Source of the DNA: Candidatus Bathyarchaeota archaeon
GTDB taxonomy: Archaea > Thermoproteota > Bathyarchaeia > Bathyarchaeales > Bathyarchaeaceae
DNA length: 9,779 nt
Assembly: GCA_020344715.1 (NCBI GenBank)
Contig: CP070828.1
Location: forward strand, 1,105,988 to 1,115,766
Direction of reading: 5' to 3'
Positions 1 through 6,771 of the stretch are shown here, one piece after another (the stretch's first letter is position 1; each line of letters opens with the position of its first letter). Below the pieces are notes generated by a model, which was given only the letters and a program-made list of their open reading frames with translations, made no database searches and had not been told where the DNA came from. The translations under genes were made by a program, and so were the position numbers.

Positions 1-353
1 CCGTAGGGCCTGGGCCCTTATCTCAGTGCCCATCTCCGGGCTCCCGCTCTCACGGCCCGTACCGGTTATAGGCTTGGTGAGCCTTTGCCTCACCAACAAC
101 CTGATCGGCCGCGGCCCCGTCCTTGAGCAACGTCCAGAAGCATGATCTGGACGCCTTTTGGAAGGAGACCCCTTCCAGGTGTCTTCTTCTATCGAGGATT
201 ACCCCCAGTTTCCCGGGGTTTTCTTCGTCTCAAGGGTGGGTTAGCCACGTGTTACTGAGCCGTATGCCGCGTCTCCATCATAGCTTGGAGGCGCACAACT
301 AACATGTCTTAGTCCTCCCCCGATAGCAGTAGGGTCCGGCAGGATCAACCGGA
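1..353 (-). rRNA. 16S ribosomal RNA, 5' part (archaeal), truncated by window edge
   Basis: Read on the minus strand, this begins with TTCCGGTTGATCCTGCCGGA, the near-universal archaeal 16S 5' end, next to position 353. It continues through the conserved stretches around GGCTCAGTAACACGTGG and ends at GGGCCCAGGCCCTACGG, roughly E. coli position 340, where the window stops. About the first quarter of the gene is therefore present, covering variable regions V1-V2. The exact mature end is uncertain by 1-3 nt because processing decides it. The stretch is clearly more GC-rich than the flanking protein genes, as expected for structural RNA. The rest of the operon lies to the left. The motif is diagnostic for Archaea, but assignment to a Bathyarchaeia-like lineage is only an impression from the whole window. 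Confidence 0.97.
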
Positions 354-600
354 TTTGTGTGGAGAGTACGTATGTACTCGCCGCTTTGCTGGTTGGAATT
401 GGGGACTTGCACTCCTACGCCAAGCCCATGATTAGACCCAAGTTGGCTTTCACGTTGATTTCTTGAGTCCTCATTCTTGTTGCCGCAACCGGAGGTCAAC
501 ATTTTCATCCTTGGGCAATGTACGCCCTGTTTTGTCTGGTTGACGCCGCCGTCTGAGTTGCGGCTTTCAATGATGCGATTTCATCATCGCCAAAAGGTTT
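354..600 (-). other. Probable pre-rRNA leader upstream of 16S
   Basis: This stretch lies between the 16S 5' end and the best TATA-like box. No ORF in it shows protein-family features, and the short open frames across it look accidental. It should be transcribed as the 16S leader. A compact inverted repeat (GAGTAC-GTAT-GTACTC, 364-379) sits about 10 nt before the mature 16S end, and further short GC-rich stems are possible. In archaea the leader pairs with the 16S trailer to form a bulge-helix-bulge processing stem. The partner strand is outside the window, so that pairing could not be tested. Confidence 0.55.
364..379 (-). repeat. Inverted repeat next to the 16S 5' end
   Basis: This is a perfect 6-bp inverted repeat, GAGTAC and GTACTC, with a 4-nt loop. 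It would fold as a hairpin in the pre-rRNA, about 10 nt upstream of the mature 16S end. A role in 5' end maturation is inference, and a stem this short can arise by chance. Confidence 0.4.
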
Positions 601-614
601 CTGTGGCGATTCTG

Positions 615-627
615 GCATTTATATGTG
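615..627 (-). promoter_or_regulatory. Candidate rRNA operon promoter (TATA-like box)
   Basis: On the minus strand this reads CACATATAAATGCC, with an AT core ATATAAAT at 617-624. That is close to the archaeal TATA consensus and lies upstream of the 16S gene in the right orientation. Transcription would begin about 25 nt downstream, near 595, giving a leader of ~240 nt. A second box, CCTTTATTAATC, lies ~25 nt further upstream (641-651), and either could be used. No start site can be proven from sequence, and the purine-rich BRE is weak at both. Confidence 0.4.
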
Positions 628-655
628 TTGCTTTTGAGATTAATAAAGGTTTGAT

Positions 656-674
656 TGCCAAGCGCAGCTTGGCA
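656..674. repeat. 8-bp inverted repeat upstream of the rRNA promoter
   Basis: TGCCAAGC and GCTTGGCA form a perfect 8-bp inverted repeat with a 3-nt loop (GCA). It lies immediately upstream of the candidate TATA boxes, so it could be a regulator-binding dyad for the rRNA promoter. There is no T-tract on the minus strand right after it, so it does not resemble an intrinsic terminator for the gene upstream. Confidence 0.4.
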
Positions 675-881
675 TGGGATTTCCGTATAGTATGAATTAG
701 CGATTTTCCCATTCGATTTTCAACGAAAGAAAACTGATTTCACGATAAAGACCGTGACTTTTTGTTTCGAGTCTCAAGGAATTTTTCTTGATTTCAAGAG
801 ACGCTTTTGATTTGCGTGTCAAAACCTTGCGAAACTACAAATTGAGTTGAAAGCATTGGCAAACAATGTTATTACCTTGCT
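675..881. other. AT-rich gene-free stretch, rRNA promoter upstream region
   Basis: No ORF with family features was found on either strand here. The stretch is AT-rich compared with the rRNA and contains a short imperfect dyad (TCAAG at 774-778 with CTTGA at 787-791). It separates the 3' end of the nitroreductase-like gene from the rRNA promoter, both on the minus strand. It may hold the terminator of the former and upstream activating sequence for the latter, but neither was identified specifically. Confidence 0.35.
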
Positions 882-1379
882 TCAAATCTGTCCACGGTAG
901 CTTTCAAAGTGAATGATTTCGCTTAGAGGTCTTCTTGAACGAGTCATGGGATTCTTTGCTGAATGCCCAATAGGAATAATTGCTACAGGTCGTACTTGCT
1001 CTGGCAGATTTAGTGCTCTTTTCGCTTCTTCTTCCTTGAACGCTCCAACCCAGCATGTTGCGAGTTCAAGGGCCGATGCGGCCAACAGCATATTTTGCGT
1101 TGCGGCAGCAGTATCTTGCAGGCAGTACAAATTGATCCCTCTTACCCCGTATCCGCGACTAGAACGTGTCTGGTTGGCACAGACAACTATCACCACGGGT
1201 GCTTCTTCAATGAAAGTTTGATTCAACGCCGCTATGGATAATCCACGTTTAATCTCTGGTTTGCGCACAACTATGAACTCCCAGGGTTGAAGGTTGCCCG
1301 CAGAAGGCGCCCATCTAGCAGCATCAATCAGTTTTTCAACTTCTTCTCGCGTAACATCTTCTCGTGTAAATGCTCTCAC
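882..1379 (-). CDS. Nitroreductase-family FMN oxidoreductase, N-terminus disturbed
   Basis: This is a nitroreductase-like flavoprotein, a family using NAD(P)H and FMN to reduce varied substrates; the substrate is not predictable here. The listed reading starts at a GTG at 1377-1379 and gives 165 aa. Family marks are APSAGNLQPWEF near residues 25-36, the helix LQDTAAATQNMLLAASAL leading to a TCWVGAF segment, the AIIPIGHSAKNP turn and a C-terminal RRPLSEIIHF. Homology clearly extends upstream in the same frame: codons 1380-1418 encode RLDLFETIKNRRS, which includes the FMN-phosphate-binding RRS motif. That stretch has no ATG, GTG or TTG and is closed by TGA at 1419-1421. The natural ATG at 1420-1422 is one base out of frame; losing one T from the TTT run at 1414-1416 would restore it. 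So this is a sequencing error, a real frameshift, or a gene using an unusual start such as ATT at 1395-1397. Confidence 0.85.
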   Translation of the reverse strand: MRAFTREDVTREEVEKLIDAARWAPSAGNLQPWEFIVVRKPEIKRGLSIAALNQTFIEEAPVVIVVCANQTRSSRGYGVRGINLYCLQDTAAATQNMLLAASALELATCWVGAFKEEEAKRALNLPEQVRPVAIIPIGHSAKNPMTRSRRPLSEIIHFESYRGQI

Positions 1380-1418
1380 ACTTCTTCGGTTTTTAATCGT
1401 CTCAAATAGATCTAAACG

Positions 1419-1565
1419 TCATTCCCCCTTCGCCAGGCTGTAATTATTGATTCTCATCAGATTCTCAACGTAAAAAAGGTCATACTCGATAATAATTCTT
1501 TCAGCAAATGGAAAAACAGACGTGGTGTAGAGCACGCGATAGGCCTCCTCTAAGCGATCTTGCAA
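1419..1565 (-). CDS. Small ORF of unknown function overlapping the nitroreductase start
   Basis: A 48-codon frame runs from a possible TTG start at 1563-1565 to TGA at 1419-1421. The stop overlaps the ATG of the next gene as ATGA, a typical coupled arrangement. The product has a natural composition (LEEAYRVLYTTSVFPFAERI, then IIIEYDLFYVENL) and reads like real protein, but I do not recognise the family. No clear Shine-Dalgarno sequence precedes the TTG, and a TAG closes the frame three codons upstream of it. An ATG at 1588-1590 in another frame begins MIFVRIEPFA, and a one-base indel near 1565-1575 could join the two into a ~60 aa protein. It may therefore be a small gene, or the end of a decayed or mis-sequenced longer one. 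Confidence 0.35.
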   Translation of the reverse strand: MQDRLEEAYRVLYTTSVFPFAERIIIEYDLFYVENLMRINNYSLAKGE

Positions 1566-1657
1566 AAGGCTCTATTCTGACAAAAATCATACAAAAAACC
1601 TTATTAGCCAATTCAAATTAAACAAGAATATGTTAAGATATCGGTGGAGAAGAATCC
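1566..1657. promoter_or_regulatory. Divergent intergenic region between the nitroreductase unit and purA
   Basis: This is an AT-rich spacer between minus-strand genes and plus-strand purA, so it should carry promoters for both. On the plus strand an A-run followed by CCTTATTAG (about 1594-1607) could be a BRE/TATA element with a start near 1630. GGTGGAG (1643-1649) lies 8 nt before the purA ATG and is a plausible ribosome binding site. No minus-strand box stands out. Confidence 0.35.
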
Positions 1658-2659
1658 ATGACGTGTACAGTCGTAGTTTGTGGCTTTTTCGGAGATACTG
1701 GCAAGGGAAAAATCATATCTTACTTGGCGTTAAAAGATGAAATTGCAGTGACTGCCCGAGCTGGTGTCGGACCAAACGCCGGGCACACCGTAGTTCATGA
1801 GGGAAAACAATACAAGCTACGAATGCTTCCAAGCTCCTTCCTGTACAAAAACTGCCGCCTACTCATAGGACCAGGAGTTTTGGTCAATCCGAATGTTTTT
1901 CTGAAAGAGATAGAAATGACACATTCAGAAGACAGAGTGGGCGTTGATCTTCAGTGTGCCATCATTGAACAAAAACATATTGAAGCCGACAGAAAAGGGC
2001 ACCTAGCCGAAAAAATACAGACAACAGGTACTGGAACTGGTCCCTGCAACGCAGAAAGAGCCTTGCGCATCGTCAAGATTGCAAAAGACATCCCGAGCCT
2101 ACAAAAATTCCTAGCAGATGTTCCCTCAGAAGTCAATAGAGCAATCGATGAGGGAAAGAATGTGTTAATTGAGGGAACGCAGGGAACTTATCTTTCACTT
2201 TTTCACGGAACTTACCCGTACTGCACATCAAAGGACGTGACAGCTTCCGCCGCTTGCTCAGATGTAGGGGTAGGACCGACAAAGGTTGATGAGGTTATAC
2301 TGGTGCTCAAAGCCTACACGACTCGTGTTGGAGGGGGTTTTCTTCCTAATGAGCTTTCTGAAGAAGAAGCAACTGAACGAGGTTGGCTGGAAGTTGCCAC
2401 CGTTACTGGAAGAAAGAGGCGTGCAGCGCCATTCAGCTACGAACTGGCTAGAAGAGCAGTGATGTTGAATGGAGCTACACAATTGGCAATCACTAAGATT
2501 GACGTGTCATTCCCAGAATGCAAAGGCCTCCGGTCATACGGTGAGCTTTCGCGAGAAGCTAGGAAGTTTGTTGAAAAAGTTGAAAAGGAAACCAAAGTTC
2601 CAGTGACTTTGGTCGGCACAGGACCTGATGCTTGGGAGATTGTAGACAGACGGGCGTAG
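1658..2659 (+). CDS. purA: Adenylosuccinate synthetase (archaeal short form)
   Basis: Catalyses GTP-dependent joining of IMP and aspartate to adenylosuccinate, the first committed step from IMP to AMP, in the cytoplasm. At 333 aa it matches the compact archaeal enzymes rather than the ~430 aa bacterial ones. Visible motifs are the N-terminal loop GFFGDTGKGK (residues 9-18, with catalytic Asp13 and Lys16), GPNAGHTV (38-45, with the catalytic His), the GPGVLVNP turn (71-78), GTGTGPCNAERALR (124-137), LIEGTQGTYLSLFHGTYPY (170-188), TRVGGGFLPNEL (222-233), TGRKRRAAPFSYELARRA (250-267) and ITKIDV (278-283). One oddity is that most family members have Glu at residue 14 (GDEGKGK) and this one has Thr. 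The ATG at 1658 is chosen because the GGTGGAG element precedes it and the first motif starts at residue 9. It stands alone: the genes on the left are divergent, and 71 bp with its own promoter-like box separate it from the transporter on the right. Confidence 0.96.
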   Translation: MTCTVVVCGFFGDTGKGKIISYLALKDEIAVTARAGVGPNAGHTVVHEGKQYKLRMLPSSFLYKNCRLLIGPGVLVNPNVFLKEIEMTHSEDRVGVDLQCAIIEQKHIEADRKGHLAEKIQTTGTGTGPCNAERALRIVKIAKDIPSLQKFLADVPSEVNRAIDEGKNVLIEGTQGTYLSLFHGTYPYCTSKDVTASAACSDVGVGPTKVDEVILVLKAYTTRVGGGFLPNELSEEEATERGWLEVATVTGRKRRAAPFSYELARRAVMLNGATQLAITKIDVSFPECKGLRSYGELSREARKFVEKVEKETKVPVTLVGTGPDAWEIVDRRA

Positions 2660-2690
2660 TGGAAAATCTAATTTAGAAAGCTGAATGTAG

Positions 2691-2700
2691 CTATATATTT
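2691..2700 (+). promoter_or_regulatory. Candidate promoter of the ABC transporter operon
   Basis: The plus strand reads CTATATATTT, a strong TATA-like match in the 71-bp gap after purA. A start about 25 nt downstream falls near 2720, some 10-20 nt before the TTG (2731) or ATG (2740) of the binding-protein gene. The transcript would thus have a very short leader, which is common in archaea. Position and sequence support it; use is not proven. Confidence 0.5.
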
Positions 2701-2730
2701 CTTACATCCCAATAATACAAGAGACTCACA

Positions 2731-3873
2731 TTGGGTGACATGCTATTGACGGCTGGGAAACCGAAATTCAGACTGTTTCCAAAGCGAGGTTACATTCTCC
2801 TCTTGATTGGCATATTGATTGGTTTTCTTCTTTTCACTGCAATCTCGATCATGTTTGCGAGAGGAGGAGTGGAGGTTATCGAGTTTCTCTACACAAGCGA
2901 AAAGCAAGGTTGGATTGAAGAGGTTACTCCTCTGTTTGAAGAATGGTACTTCGAAACATTTGAAAAAAGAATACATGTCAAGCTTACTGTGACTGGAACC
3001 CATGACAGCGTCATTCAGATTCTCTGGGGCAACGTTAAACCTGTTGCGTGGAGCCCGGCCTCAAGTATATGGATACCCTATCTAAACCTAATGTGGAACA
3101 AGACTATAGGCTACTCCGAAAAAATCGCGCCAGATAATTGGAACAAAACTCTGTTGTCGCCTGTTGTTATTGCCGGATGGAAATCTCTTTTTGAACAATA
3201 CAATATCGCCAGTTTCAGAGGTCTATATGAGCTGGCAAAGACTGGCGATTTCAAGTTTGGGCATCCAGACCCAAGAGACAGCAACGGCGGCACGATGGCG
3301 GTTGTCCTTGAATTCGCCGAAGCAGCTACCAAGAAACCTAGCGAACTCAATATCGACGATTTTAAACATGAAAAAACATTGGAATTTGTCAGCACTCTAG
3401 AGTCGAAATCGGTGTACTATGGAAAAAGCACAGGATTCTTCGGAAGATGGGCAGCCGAGAATGGACCTTCTGCCATCAGTTTCTTCAGTGTCTATGAGAA
3501 TGTCGTCTTGGACAACGCGCTGAAGGCCGAAAATAGATGGGGAGATCCGTTGGTTGCGGTTTATCCTGAGAACGGCACACTCTTCACTGACCATCCATTC
3601 GTGGTTCTGGACGCGCCTTGGGTTGAGCCTTGGCAAAAAGAAGTAGCACAGCAGTATCTCTCGTTTCTATTAAGCGAGGAAAACCAACAGAAAGCACAGC
3701 AGTATGGATTCCGACCCGCGAACCCGAACGTTCCTCTCAACACAACAATATTTAACGAAGCAAATGGAGTTCGTGCAGACATAACTGAAGTGTCGATATT
3801 AGATCCATTGCCGGGAGAAGCCCTGGACGCTCTTTTCACAGTCTGGATCACAGTCAAAAACCAGGGAATATGA
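2731..3873 (+). CDS. ABC importer substrate-binding protein, membrane-anchored, oxyanion type
   Basis: This is the extracellular solute-binding component of an ABC importer. Residues 1-18 are basic and polar, and residues 20-43 form one strong hydrophobic segment (ILLLIGILIGFLLFTAISIM) followed directly by the binding domain. No lipobox cysteine is visible, so it is probably held by an uncleaved N-terminal anchor. The remainder fits a type-2 periplasmic binding fold of the bacterial extracellular SBP type: IEFLYTSEKQGW opens lobe one (~50-61), GHPDPRDSNGG (177-187) resembles the ligand loop of sulfate/molybdate-type binders, and VVLDAPWVEPWQKEVAQQYL (~271-290) is the typical late helix region. 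The permease and ATPase genes that follow confirm its role. Molybdate, tungstate, sulfate or a related anion are candidates, but the substrate is not determined. The start is TTG at 2731 or ATG at 2740; GGGTGAC lies too close to the ATG to be decisive. Confidence 0.85.
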   Translation: MGDMLLTAGKPKFRLFPKRGYILLLIGILIGFLLFTAISIMFARGGVEVIEFLYTSEKQGWIEEVTPLFEEWYFETFEKRIHVKLTVTGTHDSVIQILWGNVKPVAWSPASSIWIPYLNLMWNKTIGYSEKIAPDNWNKTLLSPVVIAGWKSLFEQYNIASFRGLYELAKTGDFKFGHPDPRDSNGGTMAVVLEFAEAATKKPSELNIDDFKHEKTLEFVSTLESKSVYYGKSTGFFGRWAAENGPSAISFFSVYENVVLDNALKAENRWGDPLVAVYPENGTLFTDHPFVVLDAPWVEPWQKEVAQQYLSFLLSEENQQKAQQYGFRPANPNVPLNTTIFNEANGVRADITEVSILDPLPGEALDALFTVWITVKNQGI

Positions 3874-3900
3874 GCAACGTATGGGAGTATAGCATGGTTT

Positions 3901-5595
3901 ATGAAAGGGTCAAGTAGAAGAAAGCTCATCGCCAGAACGGCAATATTTGCGGTCTTGACTAGCGTAGGCATCTTTGTGCTCTTGCCAACCTTCTACCTAA
4001 TATCTTTCACGCTTACCCAATGGACTGAGATTTACACAGACGTTTTTGTTAATCCTCTTATTGGAGACGCAAACTGGCAACAGATTCTAAGGTTTTCCGC
4101 TCTATCTTTTCGCCTCTCTTTTGTTGCCGTTGCCTTGGATTTCCTCTTCGGTGTACCTCTTGCATACTTTTTGGCCCGCAAGCGCTTTTTCGGAAAAGCC
4201 TTCTTGGAGGATATAATCACCCTGTCATTGGTTATTCCGACATCCGGTTTTGGCGTAGCAACTCTGTTGACGTGGACTGGGATTTCTGGGCTGGGCGCCT
4301 TAATAGGTAAAGGAATTTTTGAAGCATCTTACGTGATTCCGTTTATCAACGTTCCTTTCCTAATGCTGATAGTGCATGTTGCGCTGACTTTTCCTTACAT
4401 AGTTCAAACTCTTCAAGCAAAACTCGAAGACTTGGAGCCCGCATTTGAACGAGCATCACGAACCCTTGGCGCTTCTGCCTTCACAACTTTCAGAAAGATC
4501 ATTTTTCCTCTTTCTCTCCCAGCGCTACTCTCCGGCGGAGTCTTAGCTTTTGCGAGGTCGCTCGGAGAAACGGGCGCAACCATGGTCGTTGCCAGCGTTC
4601 ACACCACTGCGCCAATGGCTATTGTCCGCTGGGTATCCGAGTTCAAACTAGCAACGGCCTCTTTTCTTGGATTCATCTTGATAATTGTAGCTACTGTTGC
4701 GATTCTTTCAGTAGAATTCCTCACACGACGAGGTGGAACCTTCAAAATCCCGAAGTTCTTTCTAGCCTTTAGAATCGAAGATAAAATCTTGAAGAGAGAG
4801 AAGTTTCTCTCTGGGAAATCTCGATGGATCAAGGACATCGCAAGTCTGAGTGCAGTCGCAATCGTGGTCGTTTTGCCAGTAATTGTAGTGTTAGCTTCAG
4901 TGGGCACTTATTGGTCTGTTGATCCAGATACTGGCCTGTTTCGAGGAAGCGTGCTCTATCAGCTCTTTGGTCCGCCAAACTATTTCAACGCGTTGATGAA
5001 GGCGACTTCAACATCTTTCCTAGTGGCCGCAATCGCAACCTACATAGCTGCGTGTATCGCAATACCCAGCGTCTATTTGATTGAACGCTACAGATTTGGC
5101 AGAATCCTTCGTTACTTGCTAAGAATCCCTCTAATTGTTCCCACATCCGCGCTAGGTCTATCTGTGCTTCTCCTCTGGGGACCAAGCGGCCTGAGACTCG
5201 CGATGCCTGGCATCTGGCTCATAATAATAACTCACATGGTATTTTCCGTCCCCGTTGTGGTCGAATCTACAATAGCCGGCTATGAAGGCTCAGAAATACG
5301 AATGTACGAGAATGCAAGCCGCACTTTAGGCGCTACACCCTACGATGCTATTGAAACTGTTTCGCTTCCAATGTTAAAACGAGGAATCTTCGCTGGCGTG
5401 ATTCTTTCGTTTACACGCTCTTTGGGTGAAACGGGCGCTACGTTTCTAGTTATGGGAAGCGACGTTACTGTTCCGCCGCTAGTAGTGAACATGGCAGAGG
5501 CGCTAGCTATACCCGCTGCGCTTTTCGCATCCGCATACCTGATTGCGTTATCTCTGCTGCTCCTTCTGCTTTTCAGAGTGGTTGTAAGAAGATGA
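3901..5595 (+). CDS. ABC importer permease, two fused permease domains
   Basis: This is the membrane channel of the importer. The 564 aa contain two complete binding-protein-dependent permease domains in one chain, so one protein replaces the usual homo- or heterodimer. About six membrane segments lie in residues 12-275 and about six in 315-562, joined by a basic cytoplasmic linker (~276-312). Each half has an EAA-type ATPase-coupling loop: residues ~178-207 (ERASRTLGAS...IIFPLSLPALL) and ~464-495 (ENASRTLGAT...VSLPMLKRGI). Each loop is followed by the same SLGETGAT motif (220-227 and 507-514). The LGE-x-GA pattern resembles molybdate/sulfate/tungstate permeases (ModB, CysT/W), whereas fused architecture is also known in iron(III) and thiamine importers (FbpB, ThiP). 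The gene starts 27 nt after the binding-protein stop. ATG 3901 is the only nearby start in this frame; the ATGs at 3881 and 3894 are out of frame. Confidence 0.92.
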   Translation: MKGSSRRKLIARTAIFAVLTSVGIFVLLPTFYLISFTLTQWTEIYTDVFVNPLIGDANWQQILRFSALSFRLSFVAVALDFLFGVPLAYFLARKRFFGKAFLEDIITLSLVIPTSGFGVATLLTWTGISGLGALIGKGIFEASYVIPFINVPFLMLIVHVALTFPYIVQTLQAKLEDLEPAFERASRTLGASAFTTFRKIIFPLSLPALLSGGVLAFARSLGETGATMVVASVHTTAPMAIVRWVSEFKLATASFLGFILIIVATVAILSVEFLTRRGGTFKIPKFFLAFRIEDKILKREKFLSGKSRWIKDIASLSAVAIVVVLPVIVVLASVGTYWSVDPDTGLFRGSVLYQLFGPPNYFNALMKATSTSFLVAAIATYIAACIAIPSVYLIERYRFGRILRYLLRIPLIVPTSALGLSVLLLWGPSGLRLAMPGIWLIIITHMVFSVPVVVESTIAGYEGSEIRMYENASRTLGATPYDAIETVSLPMLKRGIFAGVILSFTRSLGETGATFLVMGSDVTVPPLVVNMAEALAIPAALFASAYLIALSLLLLLLFRVVVRR

Positions 5596-5661
5596 TACTA
5601 ATAGGCACAATTGACTTAAAGATTGAGCAGCTCTCGGAAGACTGCGACTGAGTGACCTAAA

Positions 5662-6771
5662 ATGCCCGACGTTAAGCTCGTGAATGTGACCAAAACCTTT
5701 GCGAAAGGTCGCATCGTGGCTGTTGACCACATAGACCTTCATGTACGCAATGGAGAGTATTTGACGCTACTTGGACCCAGCGGATGTGGAAAAACGACAA
5801 CCTTGCGAATGATTGCAGGCTTGATTGAACCAGATGAAGGAATGATCTACATCGGTGACAAGCTCGTCACTGGTTTGCCTCCAGAAGACCGTGACATAGG
5901 ATACGTATTCCAACAATATGCATTGTTTCCCCACATGGACGTTTGGGATAATGTAACCTATGGCCCAACAGTGAAAGCTTGGATAGAAGAGAAACGCGAT
6001 AGAATCGGACGAGAAATGCTTGAAATGGTTAAACTATACGACCGTTCAGATGCTGTCCCGAGAGAGTTGAGTGGTGGCATGATGCAGAGAGTTGCCTTGG
6101 CCAGAGCGTTGGCCGCAGGCGCAAGACTTCTGTTGTTGGACGAACCCTTGGGCGCGCTAGACGCCAAGATTCGGTTTGAGTTGCGATATGAACTCAGGAA
6201 GCTCGTGAATGATTTGGGATTAACTGCTGTACATGTCACACATGACCAAGGCGAAGCAATGGCAATCTCTGACAGAATTGCTCTTATGAAGAAGGGAAAA
6301 ATCCTGCAAGTTGGAACTCCACAAGAGTTGTATATGAAACCAAAACACGTTTTCGTTGCCAATTTCATCGGCGAATCCAATTTCCTCGAAGGCTACGTTG
6401 TGGAAACCGACGACAGAGGCTGTATAATAGAGTTGAGGGGAGGATTGATCGCTCATGCTATTGATAAAACGCGACGTAAAGGAGAGCGCGTTGTTTTGGC
6501 GATTAGACCAGAGACGCTCAGCATTGAAAAGGGCCACAAAAAAGTGCTAAACGGTCTTCCTGGCTACATAGAGCGTTTTCGTTTTGAAGGCACCGATGTC
6601 CGCTACGAAGTTACACTTAAAAACGAGGACACAATTGTGATTGTGCGTCCGGCCTTAATGGGTGAATGGATCAATGAAGGTGAAAGCGTCACGGCCCGCT
6701 TCTCACCAGACAAAAGCTACCTTTTCACCTATCCGACCGCAGGATTACGGAGAGAACTAGCCCTTGAGTGA
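5662..6771 (+). CDS. ABC importer ATP-binding protein with TOBE domain
   Basis: This is the cytoplasmic ATPase that powers the importer. All nucleotide-binding motifs are intact in order: Walker A GPSGCGKTT (38-46), Q-loop Gln84 in FQQYALFP, signature LSGGMMQRVALARAL (136-150), Walker B LLLLDEP (156-162), D-loop GALD and switch His194 in THDQGEAM. Residues ~235-355 form a C-terminal TOBE-like region (IGESNFLEGYV, then VVLAIRPETL, then VTARFSPDKSY), typical of the CUT1/PotA/CysA/ModC-type ATPases. That tail usually binds regulatory ligand or stabilises the dimer. The length of 369 aa is normal. It lies 66 nt after the permease stop; this gap holds a 19-codon ORF overlapping that stop, and no strong ribosome binding site is visible before ATG 5662. 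The last 8 nt overlap the next gene, so it shares a transcript with it. Confidence 0.95.
   Translation: MPDVKLVNVTKTFAKGRIVAVDHIDLHVRNGEYLTLLGPSGCGKTTTLRMIAGLIEPDEGMIYIGDKLVTGLPPEDRDIGYVFQQYALFPHMDVWDNVTYGPTVKAWIEEKRDRIGREMLEMVKLYDRSDAVPRELSGGMMQRVALARALAAGARLLLLDEPLGALDAKIRFELRYELRKLVNDLGLTAVHVTHDQGEAMAISDRIALMKKGKILQVGTPQELYMKPKHVFVANFIGESNFLEGYVVETDDRGCIIELRGGLIAHAIDKTRRKGERVVLAIRPETLSIEKGHKKVLNGLPGYIERFRFEGTDVRYEVTLKNEDTIVIVRPALMGEWINEGESVTARFSPDKSYLFTYPTAGLRRELALE

Noticed and set aside
380..470. tRNA-like look of the leader (GTGCAAGTCCCC)
   Set aside because: No T-loop of the GTTCRAATC type and no cloverleaf with a matching acceptor stem could be drawn.
299..508. 69-codon minus-strand ORF spanning the 16S 5' end
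   Set aside because: It overlaps the conserved 16S start and continues into the leader, so it is an accidental open frame in RNA-coding DNA.
477..695. 72-codon plus-strand ORF in the region upstream of the 16S gene
   Set aside because: It runs antisense across the rRNA leader and promoter candidates, has no family features, and its composition is unlike the real proteins here.
771..802. Stem with GTCTC and GAGAC arms as a rho-independent-like terminator
   Set aside because: The arms are only 5 bp with mismatches inside, and no T-run follows on the minus strand, where the upstream gene would need it.
3561..3971. 136-codon minus-strand ORF over the binding-protein/permease junction
   Set aside because: It is the opposite-strand shadow of two well-supported genes and has no recognisable motif.
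5958..6380. 140-codon minus-strand ORF inside the ATPase gene
   Set aside because: It is antisense to the intact ATPase motifs and its serine-rich, unordered composition is typical of a shadow frame.
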